DNA of 64,000 bases from Luscinia megarhynchos (Eukaryota > Chordata > Aves > Passeriformes > Turdidae). The notes beneath the pieces were generated by a model, which saw only the letters and a list, made by a program, of their open reading frames with translations, was not told the DNA's origin and did no database searches. Position numbers and translations under genes: made by a program. Below, in pieces: positions 28,201 through 37,170 of the stretch; positions within the stretch are counted from its first letter, which is position 1; each line of letters opens with the position of its first letter. The stretch spans positions 19,978,502 to 20,042,501 of the forward strand of contig CM067570.1 in NCBI GenBank assembly GCA_034336665.1, read 5' to 3'.

Positions 28201-31200
28201 ACTGCTTTTTAGTTTTTTACTTTTACTTTCTTTTAGGAATCCCATAACTCAAGAAGGAAGCGTGAAGTTGCAGAGAAGCAGATTACAGACAGCCAGGCAT
28301 TTTCTTTATTCTCAGAAAGAAAATACAAGACCTTGGTAAGGATATTGAATCATCTATATTCTTGTCAGATACCTCGTTCTGCAGTCAAAAGAGGGCTTTT
28401 CTGAGTTTGGCAGAGCAAAATAAAGTCTCTCTTTCCCTTCTTTTTATCTTGTATCCAAATATTAATCCTTTTAAAATTTGAGCATTTAGATTATCTACTG
28501 TGAGAATGAACTAGGAAAGAGTATCTACATAGTTGCTTACATTAAAATAAGTAATAACATCTTCGTTGTATTTTCCCATTGCTGTCACTACAAACAGATA
28601 GTAGTTCTTGCATGTAGGTATGATGTATATAATCAAGTTTTTAATCTTAAGGTGAGGTTTAAACAAATTTACATGTAGAAATGTGTAATTGCAGAGCTGC
28701 AGTGTGAATGCACGCTGTGTGGACATAAAGTGTCCCCTGAAGGGTTTAGACAGCAAAGCGTCTATTGTGCTGCGTTCCAGACTGTGGAACAGTACCTTCC
28801 TGGAGGTAAGTCCTCTTACCTGCCCTTTTTGAAAGGTCAGAGTTCTTCCCTGTTCTGTGTCTAATATTCATGTTTTATTTTGGAACAGGAATACTCAAAA
28901 ATGAATTACCTTGACATACTTGTTAGGGCTTCTATCAATGTTCCTGTTGCAGCTAAGAATGTTAAACTCACAAATGAAGTTGCTCAGGTAGGTCCACTGT
29001 TTAATGCTAACTGCGTATTATGGTTGTGATTGTTCTAGCTTATCTCCAAAGACCAGGAATGAAACAGATTTAAAATAAAACTAGCTAAACTGAGTTTTAA
29101 ATTATTGATAATTTTTACTTTTTAATGGGGTTGAAAAAATTCATTACCATATTCAAATGATACCAGTGGGAACTTTTTCTTCAAAAGCATTTTGTAGAAG
29201 ACATCTTGCTAGAGGAGAGATAAGACTATATAAATTGCAGCTTTCTAATTAAACATGTACCTTCTAAAATACTCCTTCCACCTGCACATTTTCCATCCCT
29301 TAGGTGCGTGTAACTGTATTTCCTGAAAAACCAGTAGCCCTTTATACAGGAGTTCCGTGGTGGATCATCGCGGTGGCTATCCTTGCTGGAATACTCATGC
29401 TTGCACTGTTGGTATTCTTACTGTGGAAGGTAAGCTTTTATTCATCTGGTTATTTTTTATTTTCTGCTCTATAACTGACAAGATAGCAAACTATTTAAGT
29501 AAACGATGAAGTATTTGGGATTCAAAATAGGGCAAAACTGCACAAACCATACATTATCAGCTTCTCAGTTTTGCAACACTTGGAATGAAAATGGTTGTAC
29601 AGGCAGACTTGTTACATAATTTTTCGATTTCCACATCCTCAAAAGAAAGTATTTTGAGCTCCAGATGAAACTTGAGACAAATGTTCAGAGGCCATAGTTT
29701 GATACAGATCGGTACAGCTATTGGAGGTGTCAAACTTCATGTGAGCTATTTACAACTGTTTTAGTAGGGCTCTGTTCTCATAATATCAGAAACACCATTA
29801 AACTGATAGTAGATGAAAATAACCAAAAGCACAGTATTAATACATAACCAAGTGTGCTGGTGAATTTCTTATTACTGCTTTTTTATCTTAGAAACCTTAA
29901 AGGAATAAATGAAGTGATATAACAAATGATCAACTATTTGCAAAAGAAAAAATCAAGTACACTTTTCTAATGACCTTTGTAAAAATGCCAATTATTTGTG
30001 GTCCCAAGTAAAACAGAGCAGTCCTAGTTTTTACAGGTTTAGGCAGTTAGCATTTGCTGTTATGGTATAGCAGAAGTTAAGGAAGAGGAGGTGAAGAATA
30101 TCCATCTATCACTTTTTTTTTTCCAGTGAAACTGCAGCAGTTAGCTTTGAGGAGGTATTTGCTGCAGGTTACTTCCCATAGGATAGCTCTGATTTCCTTC
30201 TTTTCTAAAAAAGGCCCAGCTGCTCCTGCAACTATTTCAGATGAATGAATACTCGGTGGGCTGTTAAGTTCTAACTACTAGTGGTTTACTGTGCTATTTT
30301 TTGAAGGACAAACATTGTACTGGAAAGACAGATATATCATTGGTTTAAGACAAAAGCTTGTATCGAAGGAGTCAAAGCAGTAGCTGGTTTTGTTCTACAC
30401 CCTGTGGCTTTGCCTGTTCCATGTACTAGTCCACAAACAGGTTTCTGTAGAGGCTTCCTTCTGCTCTTCACAGCCACCTTCAAGTGCTATGGACATACTT
30501 TATTGTAGCTTTTCTTAAAAAAAAAAAAAAATCCAAACAGATTCTCTACAGATATATAAAAATGCCTCCAAAATAATATTCTCTGGTGACTTTGTTAATA
30601 ACTCAGGTTACTTTATTCTGTTATTGTATAGATCAGGTTAGCCCAAGAAGTTCTTAGATCTATAAACAGCTGAGCTCTTGTGATGACCTTTTTATTTTTT
30701 TTTGCCTGTGAAGGGATAATGGAAAGATAGTTGACAAAGTTAAGTCAGTTTTAATAGGTTTGACTTCTTCCAGTCCACAAAATTTGACTAAATACCTTGC
30801 TTCCTTGTAGTGTGGTTTCTTCAAGAGAAATAAGAAAGATCATTACGATGCCACATATCACAAGGCTGAGATCCATGCTCAGCCATCTGATAAAGAGAGG
30901 CTTACTTCTGATGCATAGTACTGATCTACTTCTGTAATTGGTAACTGATGATATTTTTTAATTTCTAGCTGTGGCACATGCTATGGTTGCAGTGGCTAAC
31001 TGTGAAGCTTTTTCTGCATAAGTTCTATTAACTTTTGGATTTTAAGCTGTCATGCTTGCTCCTTCTGTTGATAGATTTTCAGCTTTTGGTGCATGTGAAC
31101 ACACAGAGTTTTACCCTGGTCTAAATGGCTTATTTATTTAAAAAAAAAACCATGGTGATCTGTTGCAATGGGCTTTAGTATTTTTTTTAATTTGTGCTTT

Positions 31201-32692
31201 AACATTACAAGTAAGTCTTTGGCTTGCAAAATGGGAATCAACACTGTAGAGTTAAGACTACATAGAAAATACATAAATTTGCTTTACTAACCTTTAGTGC
31301 ATGCTGAAAGGTACATGTTGCTTACATCAGGGAAGGGTTTTCACAATGAGAATTTATTGCTGTGGAAACATCTCTTTTACTTGAGTTCTAAGGTATACTT
31401 CTCTAGGAACACACTTTGCTGAAATTATAAGATGCATGATGATTTCTGCTTCCAGCAATCTTTATTCCACTTAAGATATTACATGTATTTACATTGTATC
31501 CATAAGTGTGCTTGCAGTTAGGGGGTGGGGAGGAATTCTTTATGAATTATTTCAAAACAGTATTTAATGAAACTATGAGATGGCTAAAGATTTGGTCTTT
31601 GCTCACTGTAACTTTTTAAAAATTCAGTTCCATCTAAGTTCTAATAGTAAAAAAACCCCCAAACCATTGACCAAACAGGACCAAAAAATCCAGCACCCTA
31701 AGTACTATGAACAAAGCCTTGCCCACTTTAAAATGTTCTTACCCTCAGCAGTATCTAATGACAGCTGGATGGCACAATGTCTTTTAACCTGAGCCTTGAG
31801 CCATAAGGATGATCAGTGATCCATAAGGATATAAAACTGAGTGTGTACCAATCATTACCTTTGTAATGTTGTGGCCATAGCTCCCTTTTGTTTTGGAAAT
31901 CAATTTTAGTCCATTCCTCAATATTCAAATTCAGTTTTTACAGCGGCTTTGAATAAAAACTTGCAGGGCACAAATAAGCTGTTATAGATTTCATCCAGAG
32001 CGACTTCCCATGGCAAACTGAGCGGGACTCATGTTTCTAATCCAGCATATGTGTAGTTAGTTCAGGTGACTGAAGTGGAAATGGTGCTTTGAAAACCAAG
32101 TCCCTCAGGGTAACTTTTCTTGAATGTTCTGGAAATCTTTCTGTAGGTTCTTAAGGGTAAATCATGTCACCATACAGGACGACACTGAAGTACATACCTA
32201 CCTTTGATTCAGGAGAAGCAGCTTTCCTGTGTGTAGCAGTAAATGTCCTCATTAGATGAATGAACAGCTTTGTACTGGAGGGAGTCTTTTTAAGGTATTT
32301 GATTACCATGGATAGTCAGAGCATGCCTTCTGTCTTTAACTGCTGCTGAACAGCTAATGCAGACCTCTCGGCTCACATTTTTACAGCTAAATAAACTAGA
32401 TTTTTGGCCTACGTACTTCTGTTTTCAATTTTCTTACCTGCATATTTGTGTGAAGGAGGAATTTACTGCCTCTACAGTTGTAGGACTTTGGCAGCAACTT
32501 AGCCCTAAACTGTTCTTTTCCTTCTCTGCGCAGTGCGGGTTCTTCCGGCGTTCCAGGTACGAAGACAGTGTCCCCCGCTATCACGCTGTGAGAATTCGAA
32601 AAGAGGAGCGACAGATCAAAGATGGGAAGAGCCAAGACCCTGAGACAAAGCAGTGGTTAACCAAATGGAATGAAAACGAAAGTTATTCTTAG
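10103..32692 (+). CDS. ITGA6: ITGA6, integrin alpha-6, multi-exon coding span (exon 1 missing)
   Basis: Integrin alpha-6 pairs with beta-1 or beta-4 at the plasma membrane and binds laminin. Twenty-four shared exons plus either terminal exon A or B join in a continuous reading frame: 3169 coding bases with A, 3220 with B, including stop codons and the X2 exon. That is about 1056 or 1072 residues; the signal peptide and roughly 60 N-terminal residues should lie in exon 1, left of the window. In order one sees beta-propeller FG-GAP blades with calcium loops of the DxNxDGxxD type, the thigh and calf domains, a furin site RRKR (28237 exon), a transmembrane helix beginning after PWWII (29304 exon) and the GFFKR membrane-proximal motif. 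Many N-x-S/T sites are present. Exons have standard AG/GT borders and their phases agree. Identity is secure from motif-by-motif agreement with mammalian alpha-6, including both alternative tails. All exons are listed separately. Confidence 0.97.
10560..10683. repeat. A-rich low-complexity tract (AAAC-like)
   Basis: About 120 bases made almost only of A with interspersed C, as irregular AAAC/AAAAC units. The opposite strand gives a phenylalanine-rich open frame that is a by-product. It lies in the intron just before the exon at 10758. Confidence 0.85.
10758..10837 (+). CDS. ITGA6: ITGA6 exon 3
   Basis: Acceptor TCTGCAG ends at 10757; donor GTAAGT starts at 10838. The frame reads [20 protein letters not shown] and then PGGNVV, matching the conserved [15 protein letters not shown] stretch of alpha-6 propeller blade 1-2. 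It closes in phase 0. Confidence 0.95.
12604..12859 (+). CDS. ITGA6: ITGA6 exon 4
   Basis: Acceptor TTGCAG ends at 12603; donor GTATGA starts at 12860. The longest exon seen here (256 bases) begins [10 protein letters not shown] and contains [27 protein letters not shown] and [12 protein letters not shown], with the conserved propeller cysteines. It forms the second and third blades. Confidence 0.97.
12860..14330 (+). other. ITGA6: ITGA6 intron 4 with a diverged tandem duplication
   Basis: Non-coding. A segment of about 39 bases at 12982-13020 is repeated, with several changes, at 13027-13065 (shared core ATGCTTCT flanked by CAAAATG and TATCA). Otherwise I see only AT-rich intron sequence ending in a pyrimidine tract and TTTCAG. 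Confidence 0.75.
14331..14462 (+). CDS. ITGA6: ITGA6 exon 5 (X1 exon)
   Basis: Acceptor TTTCAG ends at 14330; donor GTAGGA starts at 14463. The frame reads [20 protein letters not shown] and ends [11 protein letters not shown]. It is 44 codons, phase 1 to phase 1, the same phase as the next exon. This is the X1 segment between propeller blades 3 and 4 that, in alpha-3/6/7 integrins, influences laminin recognition. Confidence 0.95.
14926..14945. repeat. Short TG microsatellite
   Basis: A run of about eight TG units lies in the X1-X2 intron. It is followed by GCAG and 26 codons that stay open in the phase of the X1 exon before a stop, but these resemble no integrin sequence, so I do not call an exon. 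Confidence 0.7.
15661..15777 (+). CDS. ITGA6: ITGA6 exon 6 (X2 exon, alternatively spliced)
   Basis: Acceptor TTATAG ends at 15660; donor GTTTGT starts at 15778. It is exactly 39 codons, phase 1 to 1, reading [19 protein letters not shown] and ending MMNSYLG. In human ITGA6 a 39-residue X2 insert is included or skipped between X1 and the following exon. The last codons (NSYL) repeat those ending X1, consistent with an old tandem exon duplication. The donor, with T at +3, is weaker than its neighbours, which fits optional use. Confidence 0.93.
16761..16971 (+). CDS. ITGA6: ITGA6 exon 7
   Basis: Acceptor GTTTAAG ends at 16760; donor GTATGG starts at 16972. It reads [20 protein letters not shown], then [16 protein letters not shown] and ends in [10 protein letters not shown], the start of a DxNxDG calcium loop completed by the next exon. 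One N-glycosylation site (NHS). Confidence 0.96.
17412..17605 (+). CDS. ITGA6: ITGA6 exon 8
   Basis: Acceptor CTAAG ends at 17411; donor GTAAAT starts at 17606. It opens [20 protein letters not shown], completing the first calcium loop, and ends [11 protein letters not shown], the next loop. The third codon position is markedly richer in G and C than in neighbouring exons. NGT is a glycosylation site. Confidence 0.96.
17739..17827 (+). CDS. ITGA6: ITGA6 exon 9
   Basis: Acceptor TTCACCAG ends at 17738; donor GTAATG starts at 17828. It reads [20 protein letters not shown] and ends NGINTKPAQ, completing the second calcium loop and its VGAP strand. Confidence 0.96.
18233..18290. repeat. 33-base tandem duplication in intron
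   Basis: ACTTCATAATACT starts at 18233 and again at 18266, followed in both copies by a TAGAATACT block. The copies differ at a few positions. The preceding 60 bases (18140-18195) are nearly pure A/T. Confidence 0.75.
18578..18705 (+). CDS. ITGA6: ITGA6 exon 10
   Basis: Acceptor TTTTTAG ends at 18577; donor GTATTA starts at 18706. It reads [20 protein letters not shown] and [19 protein letters not shown], the third calcium loop and last propeller blade. Confidence 0.96.
20382..20477 (+). CDS. ITGA6: ITGA6 exon 11
   Basis: Acceptor ATGAAG ends at 20381; donor GTAAAT starts at 20478. It reads [20 protein letters not shown] then [11 protein letters not shown], the start of the thigh domain. 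Mammalian alpha-6, as I recall it, has a CGAPSGIC loop here; this exon has no cysteine. Confidence 0.93.
20928..20989 (+). CDS. ITGA6: ITGA6 exon 12
   Basis: Acceptor TTTGCAG ends at 20927; donor GTAAGT starts at 20990. A 62-base exon reading [20 protein letters not shown]. The cysteine matches the conserved KSCFEYTANP segment of the thigh domain. Confidence 0.94.
22182..22339 (+). CDS. ITGA6: ITGA6 exon 13
   Basis: Acceptor TTCACAG ends at 22181; donor GTAAGG starts at 22340. It reads [20 protein letters not shown] and ends [12 protein letters not shown]. Thigh domain; the WQC cysteine likely pairs with the one in the previous exon. NYT is a glycosylation site. This exon is more diverged from mammals than the propeller exons. 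Confidence 0.93.
22911..23033 (-). mobile_element. CR1 LINE 3' fragment
   Basis: The + strand reads AATCATAGAGTGGTTTGGGT followed by TGAAAGGGACC and ATCATCTAATTCCAA, the familiar reverse complement of the CR1 3' end. About 120 bases remain. It is antisense to ITGA6 and lies in the intron after exon 13. It supports an avian or other sauropsid genome. Confidence 0.88.
23282..23431 (+). CDS. ITGA6: ITGA6 exon 14
   Basis: Acceptor TTAACAG ends at 23281; donor GTAAGC starts at 23432. Fifty codons in phase 0, with [19 protein letters not shown] and [16 protein letters not shown]. Thigh domain, one NES glycosylation site. Confidence 0.95.
24168..24283 (+). CDS. ITGA6: ITGA6 exon 15
   Basis: Acceptor ATTTAG ends at 24167; donor GTAAGT starts at 24284. 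It reads [20 protein letters not shown] and [18 protein letters not shown], the CGxDNxCxSNL motif shared by integrin alpha chains at the thigh-calf border (genu). Confidence 0.96.
25174..25363 (+). CDS. ITGA6: ITGA6 exon 16
   Basis: Acceptor TCTGCAG ends at 25173; donor GTAAGT starts at 25364. It reads [20 protein letters not shown] and [20 protein letters not shown], calf-1 domain. Confidence 0.96.
25447..25530 (+). CDS. ITGA6: ITGA6 exon 17
   Basis: Acceptor AATCAG ends at 25446; donor GTAAGT starts at 25531. Twenty-eight codons: [20 protein letters not shown] then [11 protein letters not shown] is a glycosylation site and the final N forms NVT with the next exon. Confidence 0.95.
25733..25812 (+). 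CDS. ITGA6: ITGA6 exon 18
   Basis: Acceptor TGTTTAG ends at 25732; donor GTAAGT starts at 25813. It reads [20 protein letters not shown] and INLKLE, calf-1. Confidence 0.95.
25966..26043 (+). CDS. ITGA6: ITGA6 exon 19
   Basis: Acceptor TTGTAG ends at 25965; donor GTAAGT starts at 26044. It reads [20 protein letters not shown] and LLSLT, with an NLT glycosylation site. Confidence 0.95.
26146..26248 (+). CDS. ITGA6: ITGA6 exon 20
   Basis: Acceptor AAACAG ends at 26145; donor GTGAGT starts at 26249. It reads [20 protein letters not shown] and [14 protein letters not shown], the start of calf-2. Confidence 0.96.
27239..27412 (+). CDS. ITGA6: ITGA6 exon 21
   Basis: Acceptor TTAACAG ends at 27238; donor GTATGT starts at 27413. 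Fifty-eight codons with [35 protein letters not shown] and [10 protein letters not shown], calf-2. Confidence 0.96.
28237..28335 (+). CDS. ITGA6: ITGA6 exon 22 (furin cleavage site)
   Basis: Acceptor TTTTAG ends at 28236; donor GTAAGG starts at 28336. It reads [16 protein letters not shown], with the RRKR-E processing site that splits the precursor into heavy and light chains joined by a disulfide. Confidence 0.96.
28695..28805 (+). CDS. ITGA6: ITGA6 exon 23
   Basis: Acceptor TTGCAG ends at 28694; donor GTAAGT starts at 28806. It reads [20 protein letters not shown] and [10 protein letters not shown]: three clustered cysteines of the light chain and an NST site. Confidence 0.96.
28889..28987 (+). 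CDS. ITGA6: ITGA6 exon 24
   Basis: Acceptor GAACAG ends at 28888; donor GTAGGT starts at 28988. It reads [20 protein letters not shown] then [13 protein letters not shown], the membrane-proximal part of calf-2. Confidence 0.95.
29304..29429 (+). CDS. ITGA6: ITGA6 exon 25 (transmembrane)
   Basis: Acceptor CCTTAG ends at 29303; donor GTAAGC starts at 29430. It reads [20 protein letters not shown] and then a hydrophobic helix of about 24 residues ([20 protein letters not shown]) ending WK, the single transmembrane segment. The next residues come from exon A or exon B. Confidence 0.97.
29430..30810 (+). other. ITGA6: ITGA6 intron before exon A
   Basis: Non-coding AT-rich intron; no repeat family recognised. 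It ends with a short pyrimidine stretch and TTGTAG before exon A. The same 5' splice site at 29430 can alternatively join exon B at 32534. Confidence 0.75.
30811..30918 (+). CDS. ITGA6: ITGA6 exon A (alpha-6A cytoplasmic tail)
   Basis: Acceptor TTGTAG ends at 30810. The frame reads [20 protein letters not shown], then [15 protein letters not shown] and stops TAG at 30916-30918. It is 35 residues and appears essentially identical to the mammalian alpha-6A tail. It has the GFFKR motif and a C-terminal SDA that can bind PDZ domains. Inclusion of this exon ends the protein before exon B. Confidence 0.97.
   Translation, partial: CGFFKRNKKDHYDATYHKAEIHAQPSDKERLTSDA
30919..32533 (+). other. ITGA6: Alternative 3' UTR or intron between exons A and B
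   Basis: This sequence is 3' UTR or intron for alpha-6A and intron for alpha-6B. Three TGCATG hexamers, the RBFOX binding motif, occur at 31090, 31298 and 31433. AATAAA at 31952 and another near 32389 could serve as alternative poly(A) signals. It ends with TCTGCGCAG before exon B. Confidence 0.65.
32534..32692 (+). CDS. ITGA6: ITGA6 exon B (alpha-6B cytoplasmic tail)
   Basis: Acceptor GCGCAG ends at 32533. The frame reads [35 protein letters not shown] and ends KWNENESYS with TAG at 32690-32692; 52 residues. It matches the mammalian alpha-6B tail at both ends, while the middle (after IKD) is more diverged. The usual GFFKR reads GFFRR here. Exon A must be skipped to make this form. Confidence 0.97.
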   Translation, partial: CGFFRRSRYEDSVPRYHAVRIRKEERQIKDGKSQDPETKQWLTKWNENESYS

Positions 32693-34590
32693 GCAAAAAT
32701 GTTGTTTATGCACAAAGTTCAGAGAGAGGTTAAGGTTTTCATTCATGGAATACTGATGGAGTTAGACCTGTGAACACTAAGGACATTCACCATTTGATGG
32801 TAGATACTACTACTTATATTGAGGCTTTTATTTGCACAGTTAAAATGGGCTTCAACAAACTTTATTTGCCTTATTTAATTTCCACACTGCCTCTTCATCC
32901 CCCTTAAATCTAACCCACACTTTAGAAAATGTTATGCTGATTTGGGGTCTTTTCTGCAAAATTAGCAAAACCACTACAGCAGTTTTGATCCTGCTGTGAT
33001 CCTATCTTCCTAGTTATTTAAGGAATGCATGTTTAAGGTCAAGATGAGTTCTCCATTGTTCCCTCAATGCACAGTGCTTTATAAACTTTATAAACACACA
33101 GTGGCCTTATCACACTTTGTTCAAGTATAACTGAAGACCTGCAAGTCTGCTTTAGTCATAACCTTTGCCTGCTGCAGTAGTTAGGGCTTAACAAAAAGCA
33201 TCATCATAAATTACATGTGCAATGCGTCATGTTGTTTGATTTTTGGGTCCTTTTTTAAGATGAGATAGTGTGATTCTTGCTCACAACAAATATACACAGG
33301 TTTTTTTTTAAGAGAGGCTTGAATATTGTATATATATATTTTAGTCATTTTTGTATTTATTTTTATTTCAAGTCATTGTCTTTGACTAACTGGTAGGCCA
33401 AAGACTACTGAATTTTTAAATCCACATTCTGTTTTTTGTGTTCTGTTTTTGAATTTCAAATTATGAGACCTGAGGCTTTCACTGCATTTTAATGAATCAC
33501 TGAAGGTGCCTAAAATGTAAATATTAATGCAAATGATGTGTATGGGTGCTTTCTTTTCCTGATGCTCGCAACATCAGGTCCGGTAACATGATTTGTGTAT
33601 AACTGTAGACTGTTTAACAATTTGGACACCAAGCTGAAGTAGTGTTGTAGATACCATTTTATACTCACTGCAAGAAAGTGAAAAGTCTTTTGGAAACTTC
33701 TTTGCAGCTTCATAAAGACTTCCTGGTTGGCAAAAGGCATTGACTACTGCAACTGCTGTATAGCACTTGAAGGAGGCTGTAGATGCCTTACCTTAACTGT
33801 CGGGATCTGAGCTGATCCACGTTGAGACTACTGAATCATCTTGAATACCTGAATGTTGATAAAAGTAGAACCATGTTATTAGTAATCTGGTTATTGTAGC
33901 ATAACTGAGAAAATGATTTAAAGCGTTTACTTTTTTTGTCCATATTCCATAGCCTTGGTGGTACTATTTAAGAACAAAGATTTAGCTCACAGTTGTGTAT
34001 TCCATGTGAAACAAAATTCTGCTCAAAAAGTATGCATGATAATTGCTTGTAATATGAACTATGCAAAAACCTCTTGGTACTTTTTTACCCTCATAGGGTA
34101 AAAGCCTGCTAGGAGGGCAGTTGTCAAATACCTTATTTTTACCGCTAACTTTGAATGTGCCTTCTTGGAAGGTGTGGTCACCTAAAAAGTTACGTTTAGT
34201 TAAGAAAAATGAGTCTATTAAACTAGATAATCTCAGTGTGTTTTGACCCTGACTTATGAACGCTTATATATAAATTCAGATCTTATCCAATTTTTGAGCT
34301 TCTAGAATCCTAGCTTATTTGCTTAAAGGCTCAGCACATCAGAAACCAGGCTAATCAGGGGCTAAGACGCTTGAGAAATACTCTTGATTATAAAATCAGA
34401 TTGTGGCCCTCATCTAAGAACATGAATGTCTTAGCAGTGTTAAAGTTCTTGAAAAATATGTCATGTCATTGGTATATTTTTATCTCAAACTTTTGTTACA
34501 CCAACTAAGAATGCTACATCATTCCATGACTAGAAATTACCTGTGGATATTTGTATAGAAGTGTGAAATAAATTTTTGTAATTAAAGATG
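32693..34590 (+). other. ITGA6: ITGA6 3' UTR (probable)
   Basis: About 1.9 kb without coding potential follows the exon B stop and includes AU-rich segments with ATTTA near 33340-33370. Two further TGCATG sites lie at 33026 and 34033. It ends at the poly(A) signal described separately. Confidence 0.7.
34567..34572 (+). terminator. ITGA6: Candidate ITGA6 poly(A) signal
   Basis: AATAAA at 34567-34572 is followed at 34581 by ATTAAA and then by a TG/T-rich stretch (GGTCTTGGTAATGGTGATTT) suited to a downstream element. Cleavage would fall near 34585-34600. Confidence 0.6.
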
Positions 34591-35429
34591 GTCTTGGTAA
34601 TGGTGATTTTTATCATGCTTAACTGATGTGGCCACAGCTAAGTTCCCAAGAAGACCAGGCTGACAGTGGCAGGCTTGAACAAGTTCTCTCTCAGCACTGC
34701 TGCAGCTCTTGCTGTCCTGCTTCATGCTAGGGGCAGATAAGGAGCAGCAGGAGATAAGGCACAATCTCATGCTCGCAGGCTCTCTGCTGAGAGTCAGAGC
34801 ACAACGTGCCAGCTCACACCTGGGCCTGGCTCCTCTCTCCTGCTGCCCCGGGGCCCTTCCATGCAAGCAACCTCCTGAAAACTTTCCTCAACAGTGCCTG
34901 ACAGTAAGGAGTGGAGATAGATACATCCCCCAAAATCGGTCAAGGACTTTGCATACCCTATTTGTACTTAGGAATGGAAATTTGATATTGACAGTCAATA
35001 ACTGCAGGGTAGTTTTGAGTCCACCAAAAAAGCCCTATGAAAAAGCCAAAATTGTGCAGGGAAAAAAATAATCCCACCAAACCAAACAGACAAAATGTGG
35101 TTCCACCTCTTAAGATGTCAGCCCTCACTGGATGTTTTGCTCATTGTTGCTAAAAGGCCTTTTGATGCAACGAACCCTGAAGATGAAGGTTAGCTGGATA
35201 TAGTAGGCCACTCTGTTGTTCAGGCCAAGAAGCTTCCAGAAGTAGAACCCAGAAAATGGTGCTAGACCCTTCAGAGCATCTCCAAGATAAGAACTCATCG
35301 TGCTCTTATTAAACAACTGCTCTTCTTTACATGATGGCCACAAACATTTGTCTACAAGAAGACAAAATACCAACTGGCAGAACAGTTAAGTAGCTCATCA
35401 TAGATTTGTACAAAACTTACTATTATATT

Positions 35430-35620
35430 TGGCTTTATATATATGCTTATATATACCATACACATAATAGTACTAGATGGAGTATATACAATCTCTACAG
35501 TGGTACAGCACTATAATAGTGTATGAGTACAGAATGTATGCATATATTTGATATATAAAACTTAATGTTTGCTAGATATAGTGTGTGTTTTATATCTATA
35601 TAAAAATATACACACTCTAT
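35430..35620. repeat. TA-rich tract
   Basis: Interrupted TATATA runs on either side of partly palindromic segments (TATATATATGCTTATATATA near 35435). Probably simple low-complexity sequence. Confidence 0.6.
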
Positions 35621-37067
35621 ATAGTCCAAGGTACAGAAACAGAATGTTGGTAAACTAATACTTTCCCATATGTTTAACTGTTGCAGCACAGCAGAGATAC
35701 CTTATGAGAGAATATAGGTTTCAATTTAAGGACCCACCACAGCTCAGTTTCAGTAGCCACCTCTCCATAAGAGTTATATGTGGAAAAAAAGAGGCAACAG
35801 GGTGCTCAGTTGGACACAAGCCAGTAATCAGCACGGGAAGTAAAAGGAAACTTCTTAAAGGGGCACTCACTGAACCATCAATCTCCACGAAGCACCCTTG
35901 TTGCAGTGCTGACGATCATGGCTGCAGTGTGTCCAAACTCCACAGACTGCACAGAACCAGAGAGCTGCTCATGTTCAACAGCTGCAGTAACTTCTCCCAG
36001 CACAGAGCAGGCAAGAGTGTCAGCAGTTGGTTTGCAGAGGCCAGGGAGACCAAGCTGTGATGAAACAACCAGGCAACTGCAGCCGGTGCTCTGAGCCAGC
36101 AGAGGCCTGTGGACATGCTTGGACGTGCTTCAGCTGCCTTGCCAGACAGCATGCCTGCGTGGCTCAAGGAGAGTGGCAGCAGTGTATTTCCCTATAAGGA
36201 TTGTGTAATCAGTTGCTTCAGTTTTTTATCCCAGTCCTCAGACACCTTTCAATGTCTGTCCTTCCAGGCCCCATTGTCAGAATTCATAGTGTACACCTTT
36301 TAAAGGTTCATAAACCTTGCTGAGACATAACCTTGTGAAAAAAAAACACAGCAAAACTCCTTATCCCAAAAGACTGCTGCTGTAATGGGCCTTAAACCCC
36401 AGCTAAGGTGTGACACAGTCACTATGAAGGGTTGGGAACCTGCAGTTTGCATTTTTCATATTGCAAGAAAGACCCCTTTCTTCCTTTTCTAGCTCTGCAA
36501 AATAGTTGTTTGCAAGCAGCACCTTTTCAGGGCCTCAAATATCCCAGAAAACAGAGAACAGATTTTTCCAAGAGGAGGTATCCTTGCTGCAGCAGACCAA
36601 GATAAACCCCCTCATCACTGATACACAATGCTAACTATGTATTTTATCCCTCAATCCCAGTGTCTTGGGGGATACAGAAGGAAGGGATAGAGAAGTAAAA
36701 TACTTTTGCTAGGAACATATGAAATAATGCAACTGGTACGTTGATTAAAAGAAATGTTTGCAGGATACAGCTTGGTTTCTTGATGTGGAGGGGTCCAACA
36801 GTACCCCAGTCCAGAGCTGACAAGTGCATCACTGCCAGCCTACTTACAAGGCACTATGACCAATTCCAGCCTAGCAAGGAGGAGCAGTAAGAAAACAGTC
36901 ACCCTGGACCTGACCACAGATCCACCTGGACCAGCATCCTACCTCTGACAGCTGCTGAGAGTTGTCCACAATGTACACAAAATACTTCGCTGCTCCTGTT
37001 CCCCAAAAGTGTTAATGCTGAACTTCTGTAGCTGTGTAGTATATTTTTCCTGTATCCAAAAGACATG

Positions 37068-37170
37068 CATAGAATCCTAAGAGTATCTCAAATTGGAAGA
37101 CACTCATAGGGGTCATAGCTCCTCACAGGACTACCTAAAACTAAACTGTGTGACTAAGAGCATGCATGAT
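37068..37170 (-). mobile_element. Diverged CR1-like LINE fragment
   Basis: The + strand reads CATAGAATCCTAAGAGTATC, then TTGGAAGACACTCATAGG and ACTACCTAAAACTAAAC, which resembles the reverse complement of a CR1 3' region. About 100 bases, noticeably worn. Confidence 0.65.
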
